Of a DNA stretch of 64,000 nucleotides, positions 8,643 to 17,195 are shown piece by piece. This stretch comes from Microbacterium sp. Leaf288 (GTDB lineage: Bacteria; Actinomycetota; Actinomycetes; Actinomycetales; Microbacteriaceae): NCBI RefSeq assembly GCF_001422925.1, contig NZ_LMNI01000012.1:248345-312344 (forward strand), given 5' to 3'. Each line of letters begins with the position of its first letter. Position 1 is the first letter of the stretch. Both the position numbers and the translations under genes were made by a program. The notes under the pieces were generated by a model, which worked only from the letters and a program-made list of their open reading frames with translations, was not told where the DNA came from and made no database searches.

Positions 8643-9860
8643 TCAGACAGCGACGGGCACCCTGCGGCGCTCGAGGATCAGGCTCGCCGACGCCAGCACC
8701 AGCCCGGCGAGAGCAAGGCCCACGCCCACCCACGCGGGTGCGCCGAACCCCCATCCGGCCGCGATGACGACGCCGCCGAGGAAGGCGCCCAGGCTGTTGC
8801 CGATGTTGAGGGCCGAGTGGTTCAGGGCCGCCGCGATCGACTGGTTGTCCTCGGCGACATCCATCAGCCGCGTCTGGATCGTGGGACTGAGCGCCGACGC
8901 CACGAACCCTACGGCGAACACGAAGAACGCGAGCGCCCAGATCCAGTGGGCGGTCAGCGCGAGCAGCGCGAGCACCGCCGCGAGCCCCACGAGGCCCCCA
9001 ATGAGCGTCCGCGTCAGGTCGACGTCGGCGAGGTGGCCGCCGACGAGGTTGCCGACGGTCATGCCGAGCCCGATGAGCACGAGCACGATCGGCACGACCC
9101 ACTCCGGCGATCCCGCGACCTCGGTCACCAGCGGCGCGACGTAGCTGTACACCGCGAAGAACCCGCCGAAGCCGATCGCGCCGACGCCGAGCGCCAGCCA
9201 GACCTGACCGATGCGGAACACCTTGAGCTCCGCACGCAGCGTGCGGGAGGGATCCCCCGGATGCTCGGGCACGAAGAACGCGATGAGCACGGTGGCCGCC
9301 GCGAAGATGGCCGCGACGACCATGAACGCCGCCCGCCATCCCAGCTGCTGGCCGAGGTAGGTGCCCAGTGGCACGCCGACGACGTTCGCGACCGTGAGGC
9401 CGGTGAGCACGAACGCGACGCCTTTCGCCCGCTTGCCCGGCCCGAGGACGTCGGCGGCGACGAGCGCCCCGATGCCGAAGTACGCGCCGTGCGGGAGCCC
9501 CGCGAGGAACCGGGATGCCGCGACCCACTCGAACGTCGGCGCCAGGAAGGTGAGCGCGTTGAAGACCGTGAGGGCGAGCGCGAGCCCGATCATCACGCGG
9601 TGGCGCGGATACTTCGCCACCGCACCGGCGATGGTCGGGGCACCGACCACGACACCGAGGGCGTAGAGCGAGATGAGCCAGCCGGCCTGGTAGATGGCGT
9701 CCTCTTGGCGGAGCTGCCAGAGCGACGGGAGCAGGTCGGAGCCGATGTTCGGCAGCAGGCCCATGACGACGAACTCGGTCATGCCGATGCCGAAGCTGCC
9801 GACGGCGAGGGAAAGGAGCGCCCACGTCGCCGCCCCCCTCGTCAGATTCGAGGAGGTCAC
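8643..9860 (-). CDS. MFS exporter of the AraJ/DHA1 type
   Basis: A 405-residue integral membrane protein with about 12 transmembrane helices, resembling the AraJ/YdhP-like drug:H+ antiporter-1 family. The first helix has GIGMTEFVVMGLLP, characteristic of this group. The loop 2-3 motif is degenerate (AVAKYPRHRV), and motif C-like GxxxGVPLGTYLGQ follows helix 5. It probably exports sugars or small drugs across the cytoplasmic membrane; the substrate cannot be read. The GTG start at 9860 is supported by TAGCAT 6 nt upstream. It stands alone 34 nt after the divergent-free Nudix start. Confidence 0.85.
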   Translation of the reverse strand: MTSSNLTRGAATWALLSLAVGSFGIGMTEFVVMGLLPNIGSDLLPSLWQLRQEDAIYQAGWLISLYALGVVVGAPTIAGAVAKYPRHRVMIGLALALTVFNALTFLAPTFEWVAASRFLAGLPHGAYFGIGALVAADVLGPGKRAKGVAFVLTGLTVANVVGVPLGTYLGQQLGWRAAFMVVAAIFAAATVLIAFFVPEHPGDPSRTLRAELKVFRIGQVWLALGVGAIGFGGFFAVYSYVAPLVTEVAGSPEWVVPIVLVLIGLGMTVGNLVGGHLADVDLTRTLIGGLVGLAAVLALLALTAHWIWALAFFVFAVGFVASALSPTIQTRLMDVAEDNQSIAAALNHSALNIGNSLGAFLGGVVIAAGWGFGAPAWVGVGLALAGLVLASASLILERRRVPVAV

Positions 9861-9866
9861 GGCGTC

Positions 9867-9872
9867 ATGCTA
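9867..9872 (-). promoter_or_regulatory. -10 box TAGCAT of the MFS gene
   Basis: TAGCAT on the minus strand ends 6 nt before GTG 9860, a leaderless arrangement. Confidence 0.5.
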
Positions 9873-9950
9873 CCGGCGGCCGGATGATCCTGTCGAATCG
9901 ATTCGGGCGCCCTCGTCGCGGAGTGTCATGAGTGCTCGGCAGGAGGAGTC

Positions 9951-10277
9951 TCACTCGGCGCCGGCGTCGCCCTCCTGGCGGTCGATCGCGGCCTCGAGGC
10001 GCTCGATCTTGCCGTCGAGCTCGCCCGCGTAGCCCGGCCGGATGTCGGCCTTGAGCACGAGCGAGACGCGGGAGCCGTACGGCGCGACGGCGTCGGTCGC
10101 GCGCTTGACGACGTCGAAGACCTCGTCCCACTCCCCCTCGATCTCGGTGAACATCGAGGTCGTGCGGTGCGGCAGACCGCTGTCGCGCACGACTCGCACG
10201 GCGGCAGCCACGGCGTCGTGCACCGAGCCGTCGGCGCGGCCGGTTCCGCTGGGGGCGACAGAGAAGGCGACGAGCAT
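9951..10277 (-). CDS. MTH1187-family thiamine-binding protein
   Basis: This 108-residue ferredoxin-like-fold protein belongs to the MTH1187/YkoF-type thiamine-binding family. It starts MLVAFSVAPSGTG and has SVHDAVAAAVRVVRDSGLPHR and the TSMFTEIEGEWDEVF segment typical of the family. Such proteins bind thiamine and form dimers or tetramers; the physiological role is unclear. A strong ribosome binding site (CCGGAGG) precedes the ATG. No thiamine transporter gene lies next to it; the upstream neighbour is the GT87-like membrane protein 32 nt away on the same strand. Confidence 0.85.
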   Translation of the reverse strand: MLVAFSVAPSGTGRADGSVHDAVAAAVRVVRDSGLPHRTTSMFTEIEGEWDEVFDVVKRATDAVAPYGSRVSLVLKADIRPGYAGELDGKIERLEAAIDRQEGDAGAE

Positions 10278-10308
10278 GGGGACCTCCGGGTCTCGAGGGG
10301 GACGGGGT

Positions 10309-11520
10309 CTACTCTGACACGCGCAGCGCCACCGGCTGCCGCACCGGGAGCCGCACCAGCCTCACGACGACCCACGCGAACAGCGCGACGAGCATCACGT
10401 TGCGCAGGACGACGAGCCAGACTGCCGCGGGCCACAGCACGAGCAGCCAGTCGTAGGCGAACGGGAAGAGCCACTGGGTGAGGGCGAGGATCACCACGGT
10501 CAGGACTGCGGGGCGCAGCCACCGCCGCCGATCGATCGCGAGACCCACGACGACCGGCGCGATCAGCCACGTCATGTACTGCGGCGACCCCACTTTGTTG
10601 AGGACGATGAAGCCGAGCACCAGCGCGAGGGCCAGCGGCGGGAAGAGCGCGACGAACGACGCCCCGCGCCACGCCTTGACGGCGCCGATCACCGCGATGG
10701 CGAGCATCCCGAGCATGAGGACGGGGGTCATCAGCATGATGACGGTGTCGACCGACGGGCCGGTGATCTGGAAAGTGATCAGGTCGGGGTCGTAGAAGAT
10801 CCGCGCATCGGGCACATCCGCCAGCGCGAGCAGCAGGTAGGCGCTGCTCACCGGCGCTTCGATCTGCAGGCCCCGCGAGGTCTGGTCGCCCACGAAGCCG
10901 AGCAGGTGCGGGCCGCCGCCGGCGAGCAGGACGACCCCCACGACGACCGCCGAGACGGCGGCAGCGCCGCCGACGACCGCGAGCCGGCGACGCACCGCGA
11001 TCACCGCCGCGGCGAGCAGTGCCGCCGGCCACACCTTGATCCACGTGGCCACGGCGAGGAGCACGGAGCCCAGCCACGGTCGGCCGACGAGAAACAGCGA
11101 ACCGGCGACCGCGATCGGCACCGTCACGCCGTCGAGCCGGAACATGCCCACGCCGCCGAGCGCGAGGATCGCCGCCAGCCAGAACCACGCCGCGATCATG
11201 CGGCCGCGCGAGCGCCCGCGGCCGACGAGCACCGCGAAGGCCGCGGCATCGAGCGCCGTCACGAGCAGTCCCCAGCCCAGGGTGTAGTCCACGACACCGC
11301 GCAGCGCCCCGACGAGAAGGATCGGCAGGTGCGCCAGCGGCGGATAGATCCAGTCCTCGGTGATGCCCGGCACGACATCGCCGCCGAGCGTGAGCCCGGC
11401 CCACCAGCGGTACAGCTGATCGACGTCCCACGAGGCGGCGTGGTCGCCGGCGAAGCCGAGCCAGATGACGACCGCGTGGACGAGGACGAACGCGATCCAC
11501 ACCCACATCCGCCGCAACAC
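10309..11520 (-). CDS. GT87-type membrane glycosyltransferase
   Basis: A 403-residue integral membrane protein with roughly ten hydrophobic helices. It resembles the polyprenol-phosphate-mannose-dependent GT-C transferases (GT87, DUF2029). An acidic pair sits in the first outside loop (AASWDVDQLYRWW), and DWIYPPLAHLP is the family-like conserved loop. It would add a sugar, probably mannose, to a cell-envelope glycolipid on the outer face of the membrane; the acceptor is unknown. GTG 11520 is chosen because TAGGAT lies 6 nt upstream, though an ATG at 11508 is possible. It could be co-transcribed with the thiamine-binding protein gene. Confidence 0.75.
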   Translation of the reverse strand: MLRRMWVWIAFVLVHAVVIWLGFAGDHAASWDVDQLYRWWAGLTLGGDVVPGITEDWIYPPLAHLPILLVGALRGVVDYTLGWGLLVTALDAAAFAVLVGRGRSRGRMIAAWFWLAAILALGGVGMFRLDGVTVPIAVAGSLFLVGRPWLGSVLLAVATWIKVWPAALLAAAVIAVRRRLAVVGGAAAVSAVVVGVVLLAGGGPHLLGFVGDQTSRGLQIEAPVSSAYLLLALADVPDARIFYDPDLITFQITGPSVDTVIMLMTPVLMLGMLAIAVIGAVKAWRGASFVALFPPLALALVLGFIVLNKVGSPQYMTWLIAPVVVGLAIDRRRWLRPAVLTVVILALTQWLFPFAYDWLLVLWPAAVWLVVLRNVMLVALFAWVVVRLVRLPVRQPVALRVSE

Positions 11521-11526
11521 CCCTTC

Positions 11527-11532
11527 ATCCTA
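11527..11532 (-). promoter_or_regulatory. -10 box TAGGAT of the GT87-type gene
   Basis: TAGGAT on the minus strand ends 6 nt before GTG 11520. Confidence 0.5.
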
Positions 11533-11560
11533 GGGAGCGCCCGCGGAACGTCCTGGACGC

Positions 11561-11642
11561 GCACAGAATCGGAGATGATGCCCGACGCGCCGGAAACGGA
11601 TGCCGCGACACGGCGCGTCGCGCGCGACCTCCGATTCTGTGC
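11561..11642. terminator. Nested hairpin downstream of nnrD
   Basis: Outer arms 11561-11574 and 11629-11642 are perfect 14-bp complements. Inner arms GACGCGCC (11584-11591) and GGCGCGTC (11612-11619) are also perfect. A single GGATGCC word sits in the central loop. It follows the nnrD stop (11659, minus strand), so it is probably its terminator. It shares its architecture with the element at 54738-54822. Confidence 0.55.
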
Positions 11643-11658
11643 CCGCAGTGGGGCTGGT

Positions 11659-12585
11659 TCAGGAGTGCGCGAGAGCCTCGGCGACGGCGCGGGGCAGGGC
11701 GTCCGCGACATCCAGAGCCGTGATCGGCCCGTCGCCGAACGGTGGGGAGCTCGACGCCCCCGCGATGCTCGCGCCCTGCGCGGCGATCGCCCCCGCCCGC
11801 CCGTGCAGCCATGCGCCGGAGGCGGCGAGGGCGGCGAGGGTCGCGGCTGGGCCCACGCGCCCCGAGGCTCCGCGCGGCGCGCCAGCGCCGTGTGGAGAGG
11901 GCGTGGGGACCGTGCGTCCTTCGTGCGCCATCGCTCCGGCGACCAGGGCTCCGATGACGCCGGCGAGCACATCCCCCGTGCCCGCGGTGGCGAGCCAGGG
12001 CGTGCCGGCCTCGACCGTCGCCGCCCATCCGTCGGGCGCCACGACGACGGTGACGGCGCCTTTGAGCAGGACGACGGCGCCAGTGGCCTCGGCGGTCTCG
12101 CGGGCGGCGGCGACGCGGTCGGCCGGCGCATGCCCGAGTCCGAGCGCCGAGCGCAGGCGTGCGTGCTCGCGGTCGTGCGGCGTGAGGATGCGGGGGGCCG
12201 TGGCCTCCGCGGCGAGGTCGAGCGCCCCGGCGTCGACGACGACCGGGTCGGTGTCGGAGAGGATCGCCCGCAGCGCCGCGGTTTCGGACGGCGTGCGGGC
12301 CGAGGCATCCGTTCCCGATCCGATCACCCACGCCTGCACGCGCCCGTCGGCGGTCACCGTCTCGGGCCGGCGTGCCAGCACCAGGTCGGTGGAACGGGCG
12401 GGTCCGAGGTAGCGCACCATGCCGAGGCCGGTGCGCCACGCGGCCTCGACACCGAGGACCGCTGCCCCCGGGTAGGCCTCGGAGCCCGTCCGCATGCCGA
12501 GCACGCCTCGGGAATACTTGTCGTCGCCGGCGGTTGGCCTCCGCAGGGCGCGAGCGGCATCGGCGCGCGTCCACGTCCTCACCAT
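11659..12585 (-). CDS. nnrD: ADP-dependent NAD(P)H-hydrate dehydratase
   Basis: A 308-residue ribokinase-like repair enzyme that restores NAD(P)H from its hydrated form at the cost of ADP. KYSRGVLGMRTGS near the N-terminus, VVDAGALDL, ILTPHDREHARL, VVLLKGAVTVV and the anion-hole motif TAGTGDVLAG identify the family. Only the dehydratase domain is present; the NnrE epimerase domain fused in many bacteria is missing and is not in this window. The protein has a Pro/Gly-rich insertion before the last helices (PTPSPHGAGAPRG). ATG 12585 has TACTGT 6 nt upstream. Divergent from the OYE gene. Confidence 0.9.
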   Translation of the reverse strand: MVRTWTRADAARALRRPTAGDDKYSRGVLGMRTGSEAYPGAAVLGVEAAWRTGLGMVRYLGPARSTDLVLARRPETVTADGRVQAWVIGSGTDASARTPSETAALRAILSDTDPVVVDAGALDLAAEATAPRILTPHDREHARLRSALGLGHAPADRVAAARETAEATGAVVLLKGAVTVVVAPDGWAATVEAGTPWLATAGTGDVLAGVIGALVAGAMAHEGRTVPTPSPHGAGAPRGASGRVGPAATLAALAASGAWLHGRAGAIAAQGASIAGASSSPPFGDGPITALDVADALPRAVAEALAHS

Positions 12586-12591
12586 GCGGCC

Positions 12592-12597
12592 ACAGTA
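12592..12597 (-). promoter_or_regulatory. -10 box TACTGT of nnrD
   Basis: TACTGT on the minus strand ends 6 nt before ATG 12585, a leaderless start. Confidence 0.5.
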
Positions 12598-12626
12598 CCG
12601 CCCACCCGATCCGATCCGGAGACCAG

Positions 12627-13691
12627 ATGAGCCGCCTGTTCACCCCCCTCACCCTGCGCGACCTCACGGTGCGCAACCGCCTCTGGGTCTCGCCGATGTG
12701 CCAGTACAGCGCGGTGGACGGGGTGCCGCAGGAGTGGCACCACACGCACCTCGCGCAGTTTGCCTCGGGTGGCGCCGGGCTCGTCATGGCGGAGGCGACG
12801 GCGGTGTCGCCCGAGGGCCGGATCTCACCCGAGGACACCGGGCTGTGGAACGACGCGCAGCAGGGCGCGTGGGCGCCGATCGTCGCCGCGATCCGCAGCC
12901 GCGGCGCCGTCGCGGGCGTGCAGCTCGCCCACGCGGGCCGCAAGGCCTCCACCTGGTCGCCGTTCTCCGGCCGCCGCGGCTCGGTCGCCGCAGCTGACGG
13001 CGGCTGGGCCACCGTCGCCCCGTCGGCGATCGCGTTCGACGGCTACGCCGAGCCCGTCGCCCTCGATCTCGCGGGCATCGACCGCATCGTGGCGGACTTC
13101 GCGGCGGCCGCGCGCCGCGCCGTCGCCGCCGGATTCCAGGTGCTCGAGCTGCACGGTGCGCACGGGTACCTGCTGCACCAGTTCCTGTCGCCGCTGTCGA
13201 ACCTGCGCGACGACGAATACGGCGGTCCGCTCGAGAATCGGGCGCGTCTGCTGCTGCGCGTGCTGGAGGCGGTGACCGAGGCCGCCCCCGGCGTTCCGGT
13301 CATCGTGCGGTTCTCCGCCACCGACTGGGCCGACGGCGGCTGGAACCCCGACGAGACCGCGACGGTCGCCCGCTGGGCGGCGGAGCGCGGCGCGGACTTC
13401 TTCGACATCTCCAGCGGCGGACTCGTCGCCCACCAGAAGCTCACGACGGGCCCGGGGTACCAGGTCGAGCTCGCGGCGCGCGTGCGGCGCGAGGCGGGGG
13501 TTCCGGTCAACGCCGTCGGCATGATCGACGACGCCGCCCACGCGGAGCGCGTGCTCGCCGAAGACCTCGCCGACGCGGTGATGGCCGGCCGCGAGTGGCT
13601 GCGCGACCCGCACTACGGCCTGCGTGCCGCCGCCGAGCTGGGGGCCGACATCGACTACTGGCCGGCGCAGTACCTCCGCGCCCGCCTCTGA
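12627..13691 (+). CDS. Old Yellow Enzyme, YqjM-type NADH:flavin oxidoreductase
   Basis: A 354-residue FMN-dependent ene-reductase with a TIM barrel. VSPMCQYSAVDG carries the Cys that marks the YqjM (thermophilic-like) class. QLAHAGRKAS gives the flavin-binding loop, the active-site pair is in LHGAHGYLLHQFLSP, and ISSGG and MAGREWLRDPHY complete the phosphate-binding end. It would reduce activated C=C bonds of enones; the cellular substrate is not known. The ATG at 12627 has GGAGA upstream. It converges with the CorC-like gene, with a bidirectional hairpin between them. Confidence 0.88.
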   Translation: MSRLFTPLTLRDLTVRNRLWVSPMCQYSAVDGVPQEWHHTHLAQFASGGAGLVMAEATAVSPEGRISPEDTGLWNDAQQGAWAPIVAAIRSRGAVAGVQLAHAGRKASTWSPFSGRRGSVAAADGGWATVAPSAIAFDGYAEPVALDLAGIDRIVADFAAAARRAVAAGFQVLELHGAHGYLLHQFLSPLSNLRDDEYGGPLENRARLLLRVLEAVTEAAPGVPVIVRFSATDWADGGWNPDETATVARWAAERGADFFDISSGGLVAHQKLTTGPGYQVELAARVRREAGVPVNAVGMIDDAAHAERVLAEDLADAVMAGREWLRDPHYGLRAAAELGADIDYWPAQYLRARL

Positions 13692-13699
13692 CACGAAAG

Positions 13700-13742
13700 G
13701 CGATGAGCGGATGCCGCGGCCCGGGGCCGCAGCATCCGCTCA
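13700..13742. terminator. 20-bp inverted repeat with paired GGATGC words between convergent genes
   Basis: Arms 13700-13719 and 13723-13742 pair with one C/T mismatch and a 3 nt loop. GGATGCC is in the left arm and AGCATCC in the right. It lies between the convergent OYE and CNNM genes, so it can terminate both. Confidence 0.65.
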
Positions 13743-13751
13743 TCTCGTTCG

Positions 13752-14810
13752 TCAGAAGCCGCGACGGCGCGTGGCGTCCTGCACCTCGCCGATGAGCTCC
13801 TCGATGATGTCCTCGAGGAACAGCACCGCGGTGATCTCACCGGACTCGTTGCGCACCTGCGCGAGGTGGCGTCCGGCGCGGCGCATCACGGCGAGCGCGT
13901 CCTCCAGATCGGTCGACTCGAGCACGGGCACCATGTGGTGGATGCGCTTCGTCGCGATCGGGAGGGCGACATCGGTCGCGGCATCCGGCCCCTCGGCCGC
14001 CCGGAGGATGTCCTTCAGGTGCACGTAGCCGAGCGGCAGGCCCGCCTCGTCGACGATCACGTAGCGCGAGAAGCCGTGCTTGGCGACCGCGCGCTCGATC
14101 TCGTCGGGAGTCGTGATCTCGGGGAGCGTCACGAGCTGCGACAGCGGCACCGCGACGTCCGCGGCCTTCTTGTCGGTGAACTCGACAGCCGCGGCCACCG
14201 TGCCCGAGGCGTCGTGGAGCACGCCCTCGATGCGGGACTGGTTGACGATCGTGGCGACCTCTTCGAGCGTGAAGGTCGAGGCGGCCTCGTCCTTCGGCTC
14301 GACGCGGAACAGCCGCACGATGTGGTTGGCGATCCAGTTCAGGGTCACGATCACCGGGTGGAAGATCTTCGACACCCACACCAGCGGCGTCGCGAGCATG
14401 AGCACGGCGCGGTCGGGCACCGAGAACGCGAGGTTCTTCGGCACCATCTCGCCGAACACGACGTGCAGGTAGGACACCACGATGAGCGCCACCGCGAAGG
14501 CGACGCCGTCGACGACGGCCTCCGACCAGCCGGTGAGCCCCAGCGGCTCGGCCAGCAGGTGGTGGATGGCGGGCTCCGACACGTTCAGGATCAGCAGCGA
14601 GCAGATCGTGATGCCGAGCTGGCTCGTCGCCAGCATGAGCGTCGCGTGCTCCATCGCGTACAGCGCCGTCTTGGCCGCGCGCGATCCCTTCTCGGCGAGG
14701 GGCTCGATCTGCGAGCGTCGTGCCGAGATGACGGCGAACTCGGCGCCGACGAAGAAGGCGTTGGCGATGAGGAGCACCACCAGCCAGGCGATTCCTGCCC
14801 AGTCGTTCAT
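13752..14810 (-). CDS. CNNM/CorC-type membrane protein (DUF21 + CBS)
   Basis: A 352-residue membrane protein. The N-terminal DUF21/CNNM domain has about four membrane segments (residues about 5-150), with NAFFVGAEFAVI and FGEMVPKNLAFS. Two CBS domains follow (about 215-345). The C-terminal CorC_HlyC domain found in longer relatives is absent. Members are linked to Mg/Co efflux or to divalent-ion homeostasis. The ATG overlaps the stop of the upstream paralogue by 4 nt (ATGA), so the two are co-translated and may form a hetero-oligomer. This tandem of a long and a short copy is common in actinobacteria. Confidence 0.85.
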   Translation of the reverse strand: MNDWAGIAWLVVLLIANAFFVGAEFAVISARRSQIEPLAEKGSRAAKTALYAMEHATLMLATSQLGITICSLLILNVSEPAIHHLLAEPLGLTGWSEAVVDGVAFAVALIVVSYLHVVFGEMVPKNLAFSVPDRAVLMLATPLVWVSKIFHPVIVTLNWIANHIVRLFRVEPKDEAASTFTLEEVATIVNQSRIEGVLHDASGTVAAAVEFTDKKAADVAVPLSQLVTLPEITTPDEIERAVAKHGFSRYVIVDEAGLPLGYVHLKDILRAAEGPDAATDVALPIATKRIHHMVPVLESTDLEDALAVMRRAGRHLAQVRNESGEITAVLFLEDIIEELIGEVQDATRRRGF

Positions 14811-16135
14811 CGGCGATCACCCCCCTCGTTCGCGCCTTCGTGGGGCATCGGCGTGGGTGTGAACCTCACGCGGTCGACGCGGCGGCCCTCCATGCGCTGC
14901 ACTTCGATGGTGCCGTCCTCGATCTCGACGCTGTCGCCGACGACCGGGATGCGCTCGAGCACGCTCATGATGTACCCGCCGACGGTGTCGTAGACGTCGC
15001 CCTCGGGGATGCGGATGCCCGTGCGGTCGCGCACCTCGTCGGGGCGGAGCTCGCCGGGGAAGATCACGGTGTCCTCCACCCGGACGATGCCCGCGCGACG
15101 GCGGTCGTGCTCGTCGAGCACCTCGCCGACGATCTCCTCGACGAGGTCCTCGAGGGTGACGACGCCGGCCGTGCCGCCGTACTCGTCGACGACGACGGCC
15201 ATCTGGTACCCGCGGGCACGCAGCTCGGCGACCAGCACGTCGAGGTGGACCGCCTCGGGGAAGCGCAGCGGCTCGGTCGCGAGCGCGGCGGCGGGCACGT
15301 CGGCCCGACGCTCACGGGGAACGCCGACCGCGGCCTTCAGGTGCACGATGCCGGTGATGTCGTCCATGTCCTCGCCGTAGACGGGGAACCGGCTGTGGCC
15401 GGTGCGCCGGGCGAGCTGGATGACGTCCTCCGCGGAGTCGTCGGCCGCGAGGGCGTGGATGCTCGGGCGCGGCGTCATGACGTCGGCTGCCGAGAGCCGC
15501 GCGAAGGTGAGACTGCGGTCGAGGAGCGACGCGGTGTCCTCCTCGAGCACGCCGGCGCTCGCCGAGCGGCGGACGAGGCTCGAGAGCTCCTCGGCGGTGC
15601 GGGCGCCGGAGAGCTCCTCCTTCGGCTCGATGCCGACGGAGCGCAGCACGCCGTTGGCGCTGCCGTTGAGCACGACGATCGCGGGGCGGAACACCGTCGT
15701 GAACGCCACCTGGAACGGCATGACGAGCTTGGCGGTCTGACGTGGGACCGCGAGTGCGAAGTTCTTGGGCACGAGCTCGCCGATGATCATCGAGAAGACG
15801 GTCGCGATCGAGACGCCGATGATGGCGGCGAGGGGTCGTGACACCCCGCTCGGGATGCCCCACGCGTCGAACACCGGCGCGAGCAGGTTCGAGATCGCCG
15901 GCTCCATCGTGTAACCGGTGAGCAGGGTGGTGAGGGTGATGCCGAGCTGCGCGCTCGACAGGTGGGTCGAGGTGATGCGCAACGCGCTGATCGTGAGCGA
16001 GAGCCGGTTTTCACCGGCGGCCTGGCGGGCCTCGAGGTCCGCCCGGTCGAGGTTCACGAGCGCGAACTCGCTGGCGACGAACAGGCCGGTGCCGATTGTG
16101 AGAAGAAGCCCCACGCCCAACATGACGTAATCCAT
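14807..16135 (-). CDS. CNNM/CorC-type membrane protein with CorC_HlyC domain
   Basis: A 442-residue paralogue of the next gene. It has DUF21 with about four membrane helices (residues 1-190, including [13 protein letters not shown]), a CBS pair (about 215-335, with [19 protein letters not shown]) and a C-terminal CorC_HlyC domain (about 350-430, with PGELRPDEV and TVGGYIMS). It is probably a divalent-cation transporter or regulator in the cytoplasmic membrane. ATG 16135 or the GTG one codon earlier (16138) may be used; GGGGGTGAT lies upstream as a weak ribosome binding site. First gene of a two-gene operon. Confidence 0.87.
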   Translation of the reverse strand: MDYVMLGVGLLLTIGTGLFVASEFALVNLDRADLEARQAAGENRLSLTISALRITSTHLSSAQLGITLTTLLTGYTMEPAISNLLAPVFDAWGIPSGVSRPLAAIIGVSIATVFSMIIGELVPKNFALAVPRQTAKLVMPFQVAFTTVFRPAIVVLNGSANGVLRSVGIEPKEELSGARTAEELSSLVRRSASAGVLEEDTASLLDRSLTFARLSAADVMTPRPSIHALAADDSAEDVIQLARRTGHSRFPVYGEDMDDITGIVHLKAAVGVPRERRADVPAAALATEPLRFPEAVHLDVLVAELRARGYQMAVVVDEYGGTAGVVTLEDLVEEIVGEVLDEHDRRRAGIVRVEDTVIFPGELRPDEVRDRTGIRIPEGDVYDTVGGYIMSVLERIPVVGDSVEIEDGTIEVQRMEGRRVDRVRFTPTPMPHEGANEGGDRR

Positions 16136-16269
16136 CACGCATCACCCCCGTTCATCGGGGTGGAGGGTCGGTGGGGCGATTGTCTGCAACTAGGAGGGTC
16201 GTCCATCGTGCCGACAAGTCTACGGCAGGCATCTCCGCACGATCCTGGGATGGGTGCCACCATGGCGCT

Positions 16270-17145
16270 ATGGCACTGGACAGGATCAGCCTCGTGGTTC
16301 CGCCGGTCGGATCGTGGCGCGAACAGGAGCGGTGGTACCGGTGGGCCGAGCAGGTCGGGTACGACGTCGTGTACACCTACGACCACCTCACGCACGCGAC
16401 GGCGCCCGGCCTGTGGCTGAGCGAGGCCTTCACCACGCTCACCGCGGCGGCCGCCGTCACCGAGCGCATCCGCCTCGGCACGCTCGTGGCATCGGCCGTG
16501 TTCCGCACGCCGGTCACGCTCGCCCGCGTGGCGATGACCGTGCAGGACATCTCGGGCGGTCGCCTCGTCCTCGGCCTCGGCATGGGTGCGCCGACGTGCG
16601 CACTGGCCGATCACGGCACCCGCGAGAGCCCTGCCGAGATGTCGGCGCGCTTCGCGGACGTGGTGCGGGGTTACCGGGCGGTGCTCGACGGGACGACCGA
16701 GTGGGAAGGTCGCACGACCTCGTTCCGCGGTCTCGAGACCCTGCCGGCACCCGAGGGGGTCGCCCGCCCGGAGCTGCTGCTCGCCGCACACGGGCCCCGT
16801 GCGCTGGCGCTCGCCGCCGCGTATGCCGACACCTGGAACTCGTACGGCGGCCCCGGGTCGACCCAGCTCGACGCCGAGGAGTACTGGGCGCTGCTCGCAC
16901 AGCAGGCGCGGGGATTCGACGAGGCGTGCCGGAGCGCCGGCCGGGATCCGTCGGCGGTGCGTCGCTCGCTGCTGCTGGGGTTCGGCCGCGTGCGCCCCAC
17001 GACGAGCGTCGACGCGTACCTCGCGGCCGCCGAGCACGCCGCGTCGCTCGGGTTCACCGAGCTCGTCGTGTACGCCCCAGAGTCACCAGCCGGAATGGAT
17101 TCCGACCCGGCCGTGCACGAGCAGGCACTCGCCCGCCTGCGCTGA
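16270..17145 (+). CDS. LLM-class flavin-dependent oxidoreductase
   Basis: A 291-residue luciferase-like TIM-barrel protein expected to use FMN or coenzyme F420. Features are WAEQVGYDVVYTYDHL, ERIRLGTLV, the ISGGRLVLGLGMG loop, and AAYADTWNSYGG. It may oxidise an aldehyde or alkane or act as an F420-dependent reductase; nothing nearby decides. ATG 16270 was chosen because the sequence before it is not family-like, though no clear ribosome binding site is visible. It is transcribed away from the CNNM operon and converges with guaB1. Confidence 0.8.
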   Translation: MALDRISLVVPPVGSWREQERWYRWAEQVGYDVVYTYDHLTHATAPGLWLSEAFTTLTAAAAVTERIRLGTLVASAVFRTPVTLARVAMTVQDISGGRLVLGLGMGAPTCALADHGTRESPAEMSARFADVVRGYRAVLDGTTEWEGRTTSFRGLETLPAPEGVARPELLLAAHGPRALALAAAYADTWNSYGGPGSTQLDAEEYWALLAQQARGFDEACRSAGRDPSAVRRSLLLGFGRVRPTTSVDAYLAAAEHAASLGFTELVVYAPESPAGMDSDPAVHEQALARLR

Positions 17146-17162
17146 CGAAGCCTTCGGCATCA

Positions 17163-17187
17163 CGGATGCCGCGGGCCGCAGCATCCG
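17163..17187. terminator. Hairpin with paired GGATGC words between convergent genes
   Basis: CGGATGCCGCGG (17163-17174) pairs with CCGCAGCATCCG (17176-17187) with one mismatch. It lies between the LLM gene and guaB1, which converge. A further AGCATCC follows at about 17189. Confidence 0.6.
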
Positions 17188-17195
17188 GAGCATCC

